A stretch of 64,000 nt of DNA. Source: Takifugu bimaculatus. Lineage: Eukaryota; Chordata; Actinopteri; Tetraodontiformes; Tetraodontidae. This document shows positions 1 to 14,300 of this stretch, one piece after another. The position numbers and the translations under genes were made by a program. The DNA is taken from the NCBI GenBank assembly GCA_004026145.2, contig CP034993.1:1879208-1943207 (forward strand). The letters run 5' to 3'. Within the stretch, counting starts at the first letter, position 1. Each line of letters begins with the position of its first letter. The notes beneath the pieces are model-generated. The model ran no database searches. It saw nothing but the letters and a program-made list of their open reading frames with translations, and was not told the origin of the DNA.

Positions 1-588
1 CCTATAGTTACGGTCAAAAGCTTTGATGTTATCCTCTTGCTTTTTTTAGATTTAGACATTTTTGTGCAGTACTTCAAAATTCATTTAGAATGATGTCAAA
101 TATGTCACAGTAAAGGATTTAGTGAATCATCTTTCAGCCCTGTAGCACAGGAAGGCTGCACAGAGTTAATCCGCTCCTTTGGTTGAGAGCTGTGAACCAG
201 CTTTGCTGTGTCAAAAAGCAGCTGATACTCTCAGGTTCACCAAGACCTTAGCTGTAATATCACTATCATGTCCCTGTTAGCTGTAGGCCCAGCAGGGGGA
301 TTTCCACTCCGAATGATTGTTACCACTGAATGTTGCATGATCATTTTAGGAACTCAAGATGATATATATGACCATTATGATCATGTTACCACCTTTCTAT
401 TTTTAATTCACCACTCACAAGTGCATCAAGTAATTTTACTGCTGTAAAGAATATGGAATTTAATAGTATTCAGCCTAAAAATATCCTCTAATATATGTTG
501 AATTCCAAGCACATCAACAAACATCAATCCTAATTTAGAAACCTTTGGTTATCTAACATTACAGCAGTTCTTAGAATAATATGAACGC
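1..588. other. sbno2 intron or upstream flank, no gene seen
   Basis: This is AT-rich non-coding sequence at the left edge of the window. I see no open exon with splice borders, no RNA gene and no clear repeat. Because the first sbno2 exon I can place (5390) begins in the middle of a codon, at least one earlier coding exon must lie to the left, so this stretch is probably intronic. Confidence 0.5.
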
Positions 589-3413
589 GGTGTCTCGCTA
601 TGGGAGGCAGCCTCCCACAGCCCTGATAGAAGCATTTATCTCAATCCACCAACCCTGATTGGCCAGTGAAAGGTGTTCATCCGTGCTGAACCCAACAGTC
701 CCATCTACTACAAACAGTGCATGCGGAAAACACCCCCTCAATTCAGCAAGCAAACCTCCTCTCTCCTTCCAACAAGAGGGGTTGTCTTGCGAGTTACCTA
801 GCTCATATTATTCAAAGAACTGCAGTTATGTTATAGCATACAACCAAACGTTTGTCTTCACAATGTTCACTTGGTTTCTCTCTGAGATATGGTACCTCCC
901 GTATTGCCAGGCAGCTTATCGAACAAGTACTGGCCAGTGGGGAGATTTCCTAAGGTCCACTCAGGACTCAAAGACGGTACTAGCCACACACGTCCCTGAT
1001 ACAAAAGCATGTTATAACAAAACAAAAGTCAAAGGCGTGGACCACTACGCTGTTAACCAAAGGCCTGAACAGACACTCCCCTTTGAAAGAGCCCAGGCCG
1101 CAGCCACCCCGCCAAGTAGAGTGCACATGCAACTACGCCAAAGCTATAGCCTCCACCACCTGGTGGGTGAGGTGCTGCTTTGTGACTGGTTGAGCCTTTC
1201 AGAGTTCAGCCCTGGAGACAAAGCGTTGATTGCTCCTCATAATGTGGTGTCCCGTCCATATAAGAAGGTACAGCTTGAACTGGACATAACTGGAACACGA
1301 ACCCACATCTTTAGGTACAAAGACCGGGTTGGCCTTCAGAACCACACGCATATTCCCCAGGGTGAGCTGAGTGCATGAAGGGCTCACAGGGAACACATGG
1401 ATATCACTCACTTGCTTTGCAGAGGCGAGAGCCAGTAACAGCGCTGGCTTAAGAGATGGATGTTTGAGACTCGCTCCCAGCAATGGCTCAAATAGGGAGC
1501 CCTTTAAACCCCTCCAGAAACACCCCTAAATCCCACGGAGGCATCGGCGGTCTGAAGATGGGGAGAAGCCTGCACGCGCCCCTCATAAACGGAACCCACC
1601 AAAGGGTGTTGGCTCGCTGTTTTGTCCCCAAAGCCTGTATGGCAAGCTGCTACAGCTGCCACATAAACTGTAATGGTGGAAAAAGTTTTGCCTCCCTCAA
1701 TCAGCTCCTGAAAAACGACAGTATTGCTGGCACAGAAGACTGAAAGGAGATGTGGTCCCATTCGAGACACCACTGCTCATACACTTCCCATTTAGGTTTC
1801 TACAGAGATCTAGTGGCGGGAACCCCGGCATTTTGGATAGCTGTAACCACACCCGAAGGAGCCCAGCAATGGTAAAATTGAGCCACTCACATTCCAAGCC
1901 TACATTGCAATAAGCGCTTGTGTGGGTGGAAGGGGTAGCCGAGGGATTTACAGTATCTTTCATGTCAGGGTGTGCAACACTTGACAGCACAAACCCCCTT
2001 GACAGTTTATACTGTATAAGCTACTCACCAGGACATGTTGGCCTGAGAGGAATGGGAGGATGTGTTTCAGGGACCAGAGAAAAAGCTAGGAGGTCGAGAA
2101 AGTTTCTGCGAAGACTCTTATCATCGTCCCCTCACAGACCTGCTCTTGTAATTGCCACACCAGCTGGATATGCTGGCATCCTTGGGAACCACTTTCTCCC
2201 CCGGCGACTGACTCCAAAATGGGTACTGGCAGCATGGGACGCGTACAAAAAAGCCCAAACTGTGCATCAGGAAACGGCAGGATGCTTGACCCAGGGAGAG
2301 GAAGGCTGTCAGGCCACTCACTTATTCTTTTGTGCCTGGGAGACCGAGGCTGCAGCGGTTCGACTTTTGTCGAATTGGGAGACTTTCGATGCCAGCCGGC
2401 TCCGGGCTCCTTCCTGTGGGGGAAGACAAAGCTTTCAAGGGAACTAGGAACACCAGGGGATACCCTCGTATGGTCAACACAAGCTAGAGCACTACTGGAG
2501 GAAACTGGCTGTAGCAAGCTGGTGTGCTTGGGAGAGGAGTACCTGGTGTCCTTACTTAGCTCAACTGATTCAAGCGTCTGGTTGTGGTGGTGGGGTAAAA
2601 GGAATTCCAACGTGGAGATGCTGGAAAAATGCTAACCGGTACTGTCTAACCCAGGGGTGGGCAAACATTTTGATTCGTGGGCCACAATGGGTTCTAACAT
2701 TTGAGGGGGCCGGACCAGGAGCAGATGGATGGATGGAGTGCTTTGGTAACCTCACCTCATTGGAGAAAAAATACACATCTTGGGATATGGAGAAAACATG
2801 TGCTTTAATTTCAAATGAAAATGAAGAGAAGCATTACAACAAAATATCTGACTTTGGAATGAGTCTTAAAACACTTAAAATCAAATGAATAAAATGTGCC
2901 TTTAAAAAAAAAAAAAAATAACCATTTCTATTTTAAAGCACTGAAAGTTCTGTTATCCTTCAGGATATCACCATCACTCTCCTCCTGACTGTCTTTTTTC
3001 TAGTGGGAAAACACCAGAATTGCAGTGAAAATATAACATTAACAAGGTTTATTCATTTAATTTTTCAAGTTTGGCGGGCCATATTAAAACGTTTAACGGG
3101 CCGCGTGTGGCCCCCGGGCCGTAGTTTGCCCATACCTGGTCTAACCGGTACTGTCTGGTTTGAATTGACATGGCAGAAGCCGCAGCGTGACACTCGTGTC
3201 TGGTCAACAATTCAGCTAGCGAGATTTCAACACGTGTTAAGCTCTCAAGGGAGAAGAGGTTTTGAGGGGTTGTTTTCCGCATGCACTAGTTATAGTAGAT
3301 CGGACTACTCGGTGCTCCGGGGACAAACACCTTTCACTGGCCAATCAGGATTGGCAGCTCGAGATAAACGCATCTATCAGGGCTACAGTAGGCTGCACCC
3401 ATAGCGAGACACC
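589..3413. mobile_element. Non-autonomous DNA element with long terminal inverted repeats
   Basis: The left end starts GGTGTCTCGCTATGGG (589) and the right end finishes with its reverse complement, CCCATAGCGAGACACC (to 3413). Similarity between the two arms, inverted, runs on for about 150-160 bases (about 589-745 against 3255-3413) with scattered mismatches. It includes shared blocks such as the segment around TGATTGGCCAGTGAAAGGTG. The roughly 2.8 kb interior has open frames of 60-240 codons on both strands, but none resembles a transposase or any protein I recognise. A second element (2652-3138) is inserted inside it. I could not find a convincing target-site duplication, so the superfamily is unassigned and the true ends could lie a few bases away. 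Confidence 0.6.
2652..3138. mobile_element. hAT-type MITE with 8-bp target duplication
   Basis: The element is 487 bp. Its left end is CAGGGGTGGGCAAAC and its right end is the inverted CAGGTATGGGCAAAC. It is flanked on both sides by the identical octamer GTCTAACC (2644-2651 and 3139-3146). An 8-bp duplication, CAGGG-type ends and the GGGCCACA / GGGCCGC sub-terminal blocks are typical of Charlie-like hAT MITEs. It has no transposase and was mobilised in trans. It sits inside the older 589-3413 element, so it is the younger insertion. Confidence 0.85.
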
Positions 3414-5389
3414 AATTTGATGTCATGTTAAAGATGTGTTTTTAAAGAGCCAAGGATCTTCTTAAATTTTGGTGATGTTCTGGATTTCAGGGGGACTTGT
3501 GCACTTGATCTTCCAAAGTTGAAAGCCAAGGGTGCTTTGATCATAAAGCAATCTACTAAGTGATGTAACTGTACTACCTAAATAGAATGGGCGTAACACG
3601 TGGGGAAATTGCTTCTATAATCTGTCACATCAATCAGTAATCCTTTCACTAACCCTTAAATGCAAGACAAGTGATATGCAGTGGAAGACAAGCTCATTGA
3701 ATGTAGTTGAAGTAATTCTAGTATTCGTTTTGGGTTTAAGCCACAATATGTGGGGGGTGAGCTGCATGGTGCAGCTATTTTCGAGGTAATGGCCATTGGC
3801 AAAGCAGCTCATGCAATACAGCCAACTGAGCCAAATTGTGTAGCAATATTCAAAATAAAAGCAGCAAAAAATATTTATCAGTAAGAATAATCCTTTTTAA
3901 AAATCAGCAAATTTGCTGGCTGCACATGCGTGAGTAGTTGGAATGTTTAGTCACAATGTCTCAGAATTTACTGGCAAAATATGACCATTCAGATGGAGTC
4001 TGGAGCCCTGATGTCTAGTAGTTGTTGGCAGATAATATTTTTGACCTCATCCAGAGTTAGCTTGTGCACATAAAGCTTTAGGTTCGGTCATGCAGCTAAG
4101 CAGTCTCTTAGTGCCCCTGTGTTTGCCTGGCTGACGGCTGCATTGGCCTTTTTCTGGACAGACAGCATTTGCAACTTGCATGCATGCATCTCTTTTAAAC
4201 TAGCCTTCAGCAAATTGCTTTCTGTTTTCCCTGCAATCATCACCCTGACCACATAACTTGCTTCAACTGCCACATTGGCTTCTTTGTTGGCCCTCAGGAA
4301 ATGCAGTGCAGAGCAGAGATGCCTTTCTTTAGCTTTGCAGCTCATTTTCTCCTCGCTGTACCCAGTATTTTACATTCTCCTCCACATGCCTAGGTCGTAT
4401 TTCATCAGCATGACAATCTTTGCAGAGTTGACACCGGTCACTGGATTCAACAAAAATAATAAATAACCTCCTACTCTTAAAACTATCCATATTTGACATG
4501 AACTTTTTGTTTTAGACAGCAACAGTATAACCTTTTCATCGAAGAAGAACTTTTTGTAACCTGAAAAACTGCAACTAAATGACCAACAGTGTCAGATTGG
4601 TGCACAATTACCCACTGTAATTGTGCCTTGTTCACACATGCTGTCTACAAGCAAGAGCAAAGCTGTAGCTCTGGTTTTACAAACTCTTTTCATGCTATTT
4701 AAGTTTGAGAGCTGATTGGTTAAACAAGCTATGATTTATTACATTACTCAGCTTGCAAAAAATGAAGGAAAATATGCAAAGCATTTATCCGCTCTGAACT
4801 TATCAGCAGCTCCGTTTATCTTCCTGTTGTATTTTGCACAAGTTGGCTCTCCAGTCGTGTAATATTTGGAAAAGAAATCCACTTCTCTGGATGGCTTTTT
4901 GTGAACCTTAGATTAAATACATTTTCTCTTCTGCTGTGCTGAATTGTAAAAGCTAAATAGGTCATCCCAGAGTGCCATCTAATACGTTTTACATGGGCAG
5001 GGCAAACCTCTGACCTGTTTACTGACCTACTCTGGATAAGAATATGATGATAAAAAGTTTACTTTCAGTTTTACTTCAGGTCTGAGGCCATACTGCTGAT
5101 TACATTATGACTGCTGTTACACATCAGGAAACTGAAAAAAGATAGTCTTCTTTATTTAATGTAATCTTTTAATTGAGACTGATTATTACAGATTTAGACC
5201 ACTTTTATCCCCAGGAAGGACTAGCCTCTTAATTAACTGGTATATTGGATCTTTCATTTTCTACTGATCTTTTTCTTCTGGGGGAATATTGGTTTGGTAG
5301 CATCAGTTATATGTTTCATTGATCTTAAACTATTTTAAACGCATGCTACCTACAGAAGTCACTAAACTATCTGATCCTTTTCTCTTTAG
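3414..5389. other. sbno2 5' intron, no gene seen
   Basis: AT-rich intronic sequence between the transposon and the first sbno2 exon in the window. Short open frames on both strands have no splice logic and no recognisable similarity. Nothing else is supported here. Confidence 0.5.
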
Positions 5390-8300
5390 GCAATACCACT
5401 TGAACAACAGCACTACCAGCGCCACTACTGATGTGCACATGGACATGTACTGTGGTCTCCCCGTGGACTTTTCCAGTTTCAACCTCCCCAGAAATGGAGA
5501 TTTTACCCAGGTCAGTGTTGCTGAAATAATTAATAGAGTCCCCAAAGTGTAACTGGGGATTAAACCCACGACTTTCTTGCTTCCTGGTCATGTTAAGTAG
5601 CGGTAAATGGTTATGTAGCATCAGACGTTTTACTCTAACTGTATAATATGCTTCTCTGTCCTGTTTGCCTTATTAGTTGCTTGTGTTCGGGTGCCGTATG
5701 CAATAAGAATAAAAGATTAATAAGGCTAAGAAGGAAGTTTCTGGGTTTGAACTTTGGTCCAGGTGAGAGTTTGAATACACTTTAGGCTGAATAGTCTGTT
5801 CCCTTCACTGGATGAGCAACCTGCTCCAGGTACACTGTATTTACTGCCTCTCACATGATGCCTACAGGGGCAGGCGGTGACAACAGAAATAAACATCACC
5901 GATGAAGACATTGCTAATACTTAGTTACGAGTGATTCGCCAATTCCTGAAAAATATTTTTTATATTTTCACTTGTGCACAATCAACCAGACCAGTTGTAC
6001 AGATAACCACATTAATTAAACGCTAAATAGGATTAAGATACATAAAGTTGCAGGAAGGAAAATAATTACTATTAATGTAATACTTTACATTTAACAAGAA
6101 AGGTGTTTGCAAACTCTCAACATTTTTTGACTTGTAAGCACAGCTACATAAAGTTATTTGGCTCTGTTTTAACAAAAAATATAAAGAAAATGAAAAAATT
6201 GCTTGCCAAGTGCTCTTTTCCATACCCGTCTTTTAACATCAAGGAATTCAAATGAATTTAAGGAATCTGTAAACAAGCAGCTACGTCTGAACAATGCTGT
6301 CTAGCCAGGATATGGGAATGTTTGGTTAAAGGTCAGACCTGAAACTTTTGTCTTTTTATTTCATTTGTCTGATCAGTTTGTGTCTATCAGTGTTGTTGCA
6401 GTGTATCACACTTCTGATGATCTACCCATCATTTTTTGTTCAGCCCTGCATCTGATGTATTTCTGAAAGCAATAGTACACACACCACTCACACACACCCA
6501 CGCCAGAGGCAGTTTAGTGTCTCCAGTCATCCTAATGTGTAGACACGGGAACAAGGTAAATACTGCGCATAGACATGCTCAAACAGAGTTAAACCTGAAA
6601 TCTTTTTCAGTAACACAATAGAGCTGCATGGCAACCTAGTTATAGCATAATAAAGAAGTGGATCGGTACATGTATATGGAAAATTTGGGGAAAATACGGT
6701 ATACCTTGAAAGTTTTTTGGCGTCTGTAGGATGACTTTACGTAAAAGTCCTGAGACTTTGTTTCCATCTGCCTGCCTCCCAATTTCTTGCTTATCCTATA
6801 TAGAGCCCAGCCTCCCACCCGCCTCTTTCATCCTGTGTTTTATGTGTGGTCTCTTAAGCTTCATTTACCATAGAGCAGCATGATTAAAGGCCACAGTTGA
6901 CTAGATAACTGCTGTGGTGTCTTCTACCCTGTTTAAAGCCATTTATTAAAAGACTCTGCAATCTAACAGTTGTCAACAGGTCCACGCTGCTTGTCTGAAA
7001 TCAGGTGATTCTAGTGAGACCTAATTGGTGCAGCACAACGGTTTGAATGAAGGTGCATCTCTAATTGTCCAAAGAGGAGATATATCAGGCGTTTTCTTTC
7101 ATTTCCTACACGATTCATTCATTCATTTAATCATTTGAAATGGGACGGATAATTAAGAATCTCTGCACCCCTGCATTGACATTGAGAGGAATAGCTTTTT
7201 CTTCAGTTTTAACTATTGACGATTAATGACTAATGATTGCTAAATAAAAATCTTTGTCAAATATTTTACTAAGGAGAAATATGAGGCTAATTCCACTGTA
7301 GCTGCCACTCATTTTCATTTACTGGCAGTGAGGTTTTCAGTTTTTCAGCTACTTTTTATTGGTCTGTGTTACAGTCAAACTGTTTTCCAGAATAACCAAA
7401 AGTAGTACCACTTTTCTTTTTCTTACATTTTATAACTGGTAGCGATCTTCAGATAATTGCAGTTGATTCTTTTATTTTAGTGGTTTGATTAAAGCTTAAT
7501 GATTAGTTATGATTTGGGCACATAGTCCTAATCAAACCCTGTAAAATAGGTCCACAAGAAGTAGGATATATGGAGGAAGAAACACAAATTTAATGCCCCA
7601 GTTGACTCTGATTGAAGCACTTAAGCTTTTATGAGCCGGATTACTGGACGTTTATATGAGGAACATCGTGAGTGAACACCTGGGTGACCTGAGTGTGTCA
7701 CCTGGATAGTCAAAGAGCGTGTGATTGATTAATGCTAGTTATTAGCATGTTTTAGTGTTAATATTAGCACACATTTACTTTACTTGTGCTTGCACTAAAT
7801 GTGTGATTCATATGGGATTTCCCTAATTTTGTCATCTTGTGTTGTCTGGTGGGTTTTCACTTCTATACAAGTCGATATGTGTGGTCAGGCATTTGTGATA
7901 GATGCTGGCTATACTGTATTGTCTATGGGTAAAAAAGTCCCTGTTAACCTGTCAACAGGGTCCTTATCCTTCACAGAGTAGCCATGTGATGGCTGGTCAG
8001 CTTTCTAAATTGGGGAAAGGTTTCATTTTCATTTTCTTGAGTTATGTTTTCTAAGTAACAGATATTTAAGCTCTCGATCCCAGCAACAGAATTATGAACT
8101 GATTGGCTTTGAAAGTAAAGTACTGCATTTATCTACACAGATTAGTGGTATAGTTTTTGACATGCTTAACCCTTGCGTGGTGTTCGGGTCTAATAAAAAG
8201 TGAAAACGGGTCCCACAGACCCGAACACCGCACAAGGGTAAATACCCATTTTGAACCTGTTGTGTTTTTAACTCTGCTTTATGAGTGTGTGGCATTCACA

Positions 8301-11300
8301 GTAGAGCTGAGCTGTTTTAGTATCTGTGTTTTAAAAAGCTGTAAAAACCTTTTTCCCAGATTTCGCATTCGTGTCAGATAGAAGGAATTGGCGTGTTTTG
8401 TTGTGCATTCTCAGCTGTTTTGTTCAGATTTGGACACTCCCTGACATGTGAGGCACGGACAGAAAATGTAAGTCACAGGGCCATCATGAGTAATCCACCA
8501 CCCCCTTTCCCCTCCTCATTTTCCCCCTCTTTTTCACAGCCATCCTGCCGGGCCGGCACCGATTTTGTTCCACTGCCCCTCCACACACAGAAAACAAGAC
8601 TTTGTTCTTTGCTGTGTTGAACCATGCCAGTAGAGAAGCATTCATTTGTGACTCTGTAGAATTATTATTGTGAGAATTTATTTTGTCAGTTGATGAGCAT
8701 ACGAAACGATTGCTTTGGGTCAGTTAGCCGTAGAACATGTGGGGAAATGTGCAGCTAATCAGTGTGAATTGAATACACTCAGAGGGACACACCTACCAAA
8801 ATTTTTACTTGATTTAATTTTAACGTAAAATCTCATTTTTGATATGAGGGTTAACAACGCTCTTGTAACTATTAAATTCTTCAATTGTTATTCTATACTG
8901 TGTATTGTAATTCAGACATATACACATGCAATATTTATGTCTTCCTTGTAAAAAATTCCCTCAAAATATAATAGATAACTGCAACAAAATTTCTTAGAAA
9001 ATTGATATGATAAAAAAAGTCCCAAATCGGGCAATTCTTTCCCGAGAACTTGATAAATATGAGTTGCAGAGTCTTTCTTTGCAGGCTCGAGACAATAATG
9101 ATCGAGGAATGTTGAATTAAATAAAAATCAAAGGTTTGTCACATGTTGAATATTCAACAGCATGAGAGAAATTAAAATCTTACTGTCTAAGTATTATGCA
9201 AAAAAAAAAGTCTTGACAAATACTGTGAAGAGCAAACACACCTACCGGTACCTTAATTTGAAAGTGCAGCTCAGTCTAAAGCTCGACATTAAGGTTAAAC
9301 ATTCACTGAACTCTTTGGGTGTGAACAGTATCCTGCAACAATTTGAGTAAAGGTCAGCTTCTTTCTTCCTTTGTAATTGTGATAGCAGATGGGCATAATG
9401 TTACTTCCTGTAGGCACGCATCATTTCCCAACAGGACTGTTATCTGTCAGTGAATCTGGATCAGCTCCAGAGGCTAAAAAGTTGAGGGACAACCTTGCTA
9501 ATATAGACTAGCCCACTTTTGGTTAGTGGTAACTATGAAAGTAAGCATGGATCTGAAATTTTAGAGGCATTGGCACAATGTTTTACCTGTTTAGTGTATC
9601 TGCATATTCAAAAGATGCCCATTAATGATTAACTCCTTCCCACTGATGGCCTCCATGAGGCACATGACATAGTCATCAGGGAAGGATTCCCACTCGTCCA
9701 ATGATGACAACATGGACAGGCGCCTCTCCGTCTGTGTGTGTGAGGCTTGCCTTCAGTCTCGCCAAGATGGACCTCACATTACCTTGCTATACTGAGGTGA
9801 TATCATGGATTCCTGGAAGCAGGAGAAGCAAGGCCTGCAAATAGATCCCTCTATTCCATCAAAAGTGATAAATCACATTATTTTCATTTTTAAATACCAC
9901 ATTAAGTTCATTTATGTCTGGCTCTCAGTTAGCATTGCTGTCATGAAGAAACTAATGTGATGGGATAGCTTGGATTTGTTAAAATAACCCATTTGTCATC
10001 TGATTCCCAGCATTTTTGAATAATTACAGCCTTTATTCCAGTAATGCGAATGCAAGTCAGAGAAGGTTTACAATATCAATTTGCCTCTGCACATAAACCT
10101 ATTGTTTAATACATTTTAACCGCTAAAATAATTTTGCTCTAATCTCTTCTTTGAGTGACTCACTAGCCCAATGAGCTAATTACACAGCTCACTTGATTCC
10201 TTTAGAACACATTTGTCAGTGTTGAATCCTTCAAGGAAGTGAGCTCGGCAGACAGGTACACGGACCAAATGAAGACCGACAGACAGCCAGCCAGTCATGG
10301 ATTTTGTCTGTCTGTATAATATGAGAAATTTGTGTCCCAGGCCCATTAAAAGTAGCAGTTTAGCAGCAGGGTGTGAAGAGCAGCCAGGTCCAGAATGCAA
10401 TACTGTTTACACTACAAATGCGGTTGAGTTACACCATGTACAGTAAAAAGGGCCTGACTGCCAGTAACTCTAGTCACTTACCAACAAAAGCATCATTTCC
10501 TGAAAGCTCCTCCCTCCCCTCCCTCCCCACCTCTCCCCTCCCTCCCCTCCTCTTCTCTCTCACTCACTCTCCAACCACCTCAGAGGAACTAGTCCACAAT
10601 CACTATGACTAAGTTCGCTATGCAAATACAAGCCTGTCCTGACAAAGCAGGAAGCACGTTGTAGACTTGCTTGTGCGTCTGTCGGCGAGGGCAGCGGTGT
10701 TTGTGTGCAGCAGCTTATTTGACAGGGTTACCTGGAGTACCGGCAGATGTGTGTGTCCAGGCAGAGAGGATCTGTTAAAGGGTTGCTGAGTGCCCACTGT
10801 TAGGTGGAAATGCACCAGCAGTAAGGTGAATAACATCACTTTGAGCACCACATGGAAGAGCCCGTCATATTCAGGGATTCACGGAGAAGCGGGATTGTGT
10901 GCGCGTGTACTTTATTCCATCATTGAAGTGCTCGGACTCATGTCGCTCATGCAGATCTGGACTAAATTTTATTCGCAGCTGGGACGACCTCTTCCTAAGG
11001 TACAAATGCTGTCTACTTCTTTTTAGAAGAAAGCATAAACTGCTCTGAGTTGTGTACATAAAAGTCTCAGCTTCCTTATCTGATATGTTTTGGATAAGAT
11101 TAGGCTGTAGTTTTTAAAATTTATTTTAACTTCCTTGAAATTTTTCTGAAAGCAGTTCTGTGTGATTCCAGTTCTCTTCCAGATGTGATTATTTTACCTT
11201 GTTTTCTAACATGGGACGGGTGAGGAAACTAAAATTAGAACCTTTTCCTTTAAGGTTACGGAAACCTTTGCTCAATAAGGAGGATTGCAGGACAAACTAA

Positions 11301-14300
11301 GCTATATCGAAGACTGGGGACATTTTTTAAAATCCTTTTTTTAACAGTCATTTAGCCTTGTCTCTTACCACCTGCTCATAAGTCTGACACAGCTGTTGTT
11401 TCTTGGTAAAATACTGACGAACGTATCCCTGGATTAGCATTTGAGCTCACTGTTGAATGATGACCTGGTTGTGGCGTCTGCGATTTTTTGCGCTGGTCAG
11501 GTCGGAGACAACAGTAATCGACCTGTTTCCTGGTTGATGTGTAGAGATGATATGGCGTGCGGTAACTTGCTGAGTTTCCCAACATCGGACTAACTGTTAT
11601 TTGACATTATCGTTTACATATTGTTATCATGTCTTATCTTGAGTTGTTTTCTTCTGGTCTCACATATGCAAGGATTGATTTGTAGTTTTTTATAATGTAT
11701 TTCATTAAACTCAGCAGAGCCGTGTTCGTGTGAACACGTGCTTAGGTAGTAAAGCCAGTCCTTTTTTGAAGCAGCGGTATGGGGAAATGGTAAATTTAAA
11801 TGTTTAAAAATAGATGGAAATTGAATCAAAATAGAACATGACGGGTGTGCATTAATACCAGGGGTGCAGCTGAGTGGTCCATGATGTCAGTTTCCTGGCA
11901 TTACTGGAAGAAGAAATCTGAAGATGGGGGGTGAAATGATGAGTAGCGAAAGAAATTGTTCAAATGCAAGACAATTCAAGTTAACCAGTATTTTTTGGCC
12001 ATAAATTTTTAAAAATTAATCTTTTTGCCTCCATTTGAAGAGGTCATGCTCCAGACAGAAGACAGCCGAGAGGGCATAATGGTAATATTCCAGCTAATTA
12101 TCACCTGCCGACGGGTCTCCTAATATAACGTTGGACAGATGCACAGATTCCCTTTTCTTTGGACTTGTGTAATTACACCCTGCTGGTCCTGACTGAGATG
12201 CAGCGAACTGTGCTTCGCCTCTAACATGTATTTTTTTATACGGATGGATGCATTAATGTATGGGTCAAAGCAAAAGAGACTATTTATGATGATATCCCAG
12301 TTAGGGATATTCTTTGCATTTTGTGGTGATCCTCCCCGTGAAATAATTTCAATAGGGATTTTCATCAAAACAATATGTGCAGCGCCTAGAAAGTCTGTTA
12401 TTATGAAGCAGAGATTTAAGCTGTAGTTGTGCTCTTAGGGTAATGCTGTGTCACTCATGCCCTTTATGGTTGACGCTGGCGTTCCATGACTTACAATATG
12501 GAAAAATTCCAGGAGGCATGTTGGTAGCAGTCAGCCCCTGGCTCATTAAAACAGGAATATTTAGCTTTCAAGAAACCAGCACTCGATATATGAAAGGAAA
12601 ATGTTCTATCAGGTTCAGGTATATGCTAACCAAATCATTCTGGAATCTTTTGACTTCCGAAACATCCAAACTACCCAGATCATCTTCAAATTCAGCTATG
12701 CCTCATTTGTAAAAAAAATATAGAATCATCTTTGATGTCTCTGGTGACAAATTGTAAGTAGGAAATGTCATTTAATTTATTGTGAGGTGCCTTAAGTAAA
12801 ACATTACATTTCATGTTTGCATCTTTAAAAAAGATTATTGTTTTAGCTACTGGTAGTAATTCAACTAATTGTGAGCAGGACTTGACACAGAAAAGGTGGA
12901 CAGCTATGTGAGGGATGCTGGACATGCAGCAGGGTAGCTTTACACTTTAGAAAGAAACATTAACACCAGTTCAAGTCGACAGCACATGAAATGAGACATT
13001 TTAATGCATGCGCATGTGCTATCTGACAGGGTCACTTAAGGTCATCAGGCGGTCTGACTTAGAGGCACTGTACTCTGCCGTATTAGTGTGTCACTGTTTC
13101 CTGGCTGATATGTTCTGGTACAGACTTCACTTTTGTCATTCAAAAGAACAGTGTGATTCAGGCAGTAATATACACCCCTTACCATCAGCGCGACATATAA
13201 TGTATTGGTGTCATTAATTTCAAAAATGTATTAGTCAGATGTCTTCACTGAGAAGTGACAACAGTAAGCCGGACTGACATTTGTGCCAAAGATAAGAGAG
13301 ATCTGAAAATAAGATAATCAGCACGGGGTGATATGAGATGTGTGTTTGTGTGTACCATGTGAGTGTGTACGGAAGTGGCAGACCAGCATGACTTGTTTCC
13401 TGGCCTGGGAATAGCAGCCAGCTTGGCTTGTGTAGGAGGGGGAAGCCCAAGGCTGGCGCTGGTCTGAGGTGTGAGTTCGGCCTCTCGGTTAGACAGGTTA
13501 TTGAGTTTATTTCTGACATTTGTGTTCTTTAGACGACTGGACACATTAAAATGGGTTTTGCAAATACTAAATTAAATATAGTGATATTTCCTTACATGCT
13601 TTTTATTCTGTACAGTTAATTACACCATAAATGTGTATTTCATTTGGAATCTATAAATAGCATCTCCCCACCCCCCCACCCACCCCTCACCCCCTTAAAC
13701 CTGCTCCTGAACTCCATCTTGGAATATTAAATAGTGTTGTTATAATGAAGAGAAGCAACAGCTGGTAAAACTATCTGTCATAATTAGCATGTGGATATTT
13801 GGCCACATTTCTTGAGCATTTATCTTTTGAGTGCTTTTGATGCAGGTAATGCCACCAAATCGCCACCTGGAAAGCAGCTTGTAGGTGACGGGAGCACCAG
13901 GGCGGCAGCATCATTTACAGTCTGGCATTGAAGGCCGACTGCAAAACTCTTTCTAATTTTTTCATGGTATTTGTTGCCATAAGGTAAATCCCCAGTGCCG
14001 ACAGTTCTGCAGAGACCAAATGTTTTTTTGTGTTCGTGCCTTTAAAATTCAACAGAACAAATGCAGATGCTTCTGGGAAATCTGATAAGTCGCTCATGTA
14101 AACCAGCTGCTTTATGTAATGACACTCAACAATTTCAAGAATCAGGTTTTTTTTTTGTATTCGAGAAAGCTTCTACATTTAAAGGCAGTAAAGGCAGGCT
14201 GTGGGAGCTGTTTTAAAAGTGTGTTTTGCACTTAAGGGACTGTGTCAGAACCAGTGGCGAGTGTCAAACAAAGGACATCTCGGCACATTTTTGCAATTAC

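Noticed and set aside
659..1378. 239-codon open frame inside the transposon
   Set aside because: The longest frame in the element, but with no transposase, integrase or other domain that I recognise. Comparable open frames occur on both strands there, so I treat it as chance.
2086..2610. Overlapping 174-codon frames on both strands inside the transposon
   Set aside because: Mutually overlapping frames without any family motif; low-complexity composition explains them.
11900..12150. Possible conserved non-coding enhancer (TAATTA-type sites) in the sbno2 intron
   Set aside because: Suggestive composition only; without alignment to another species I cannot support it.
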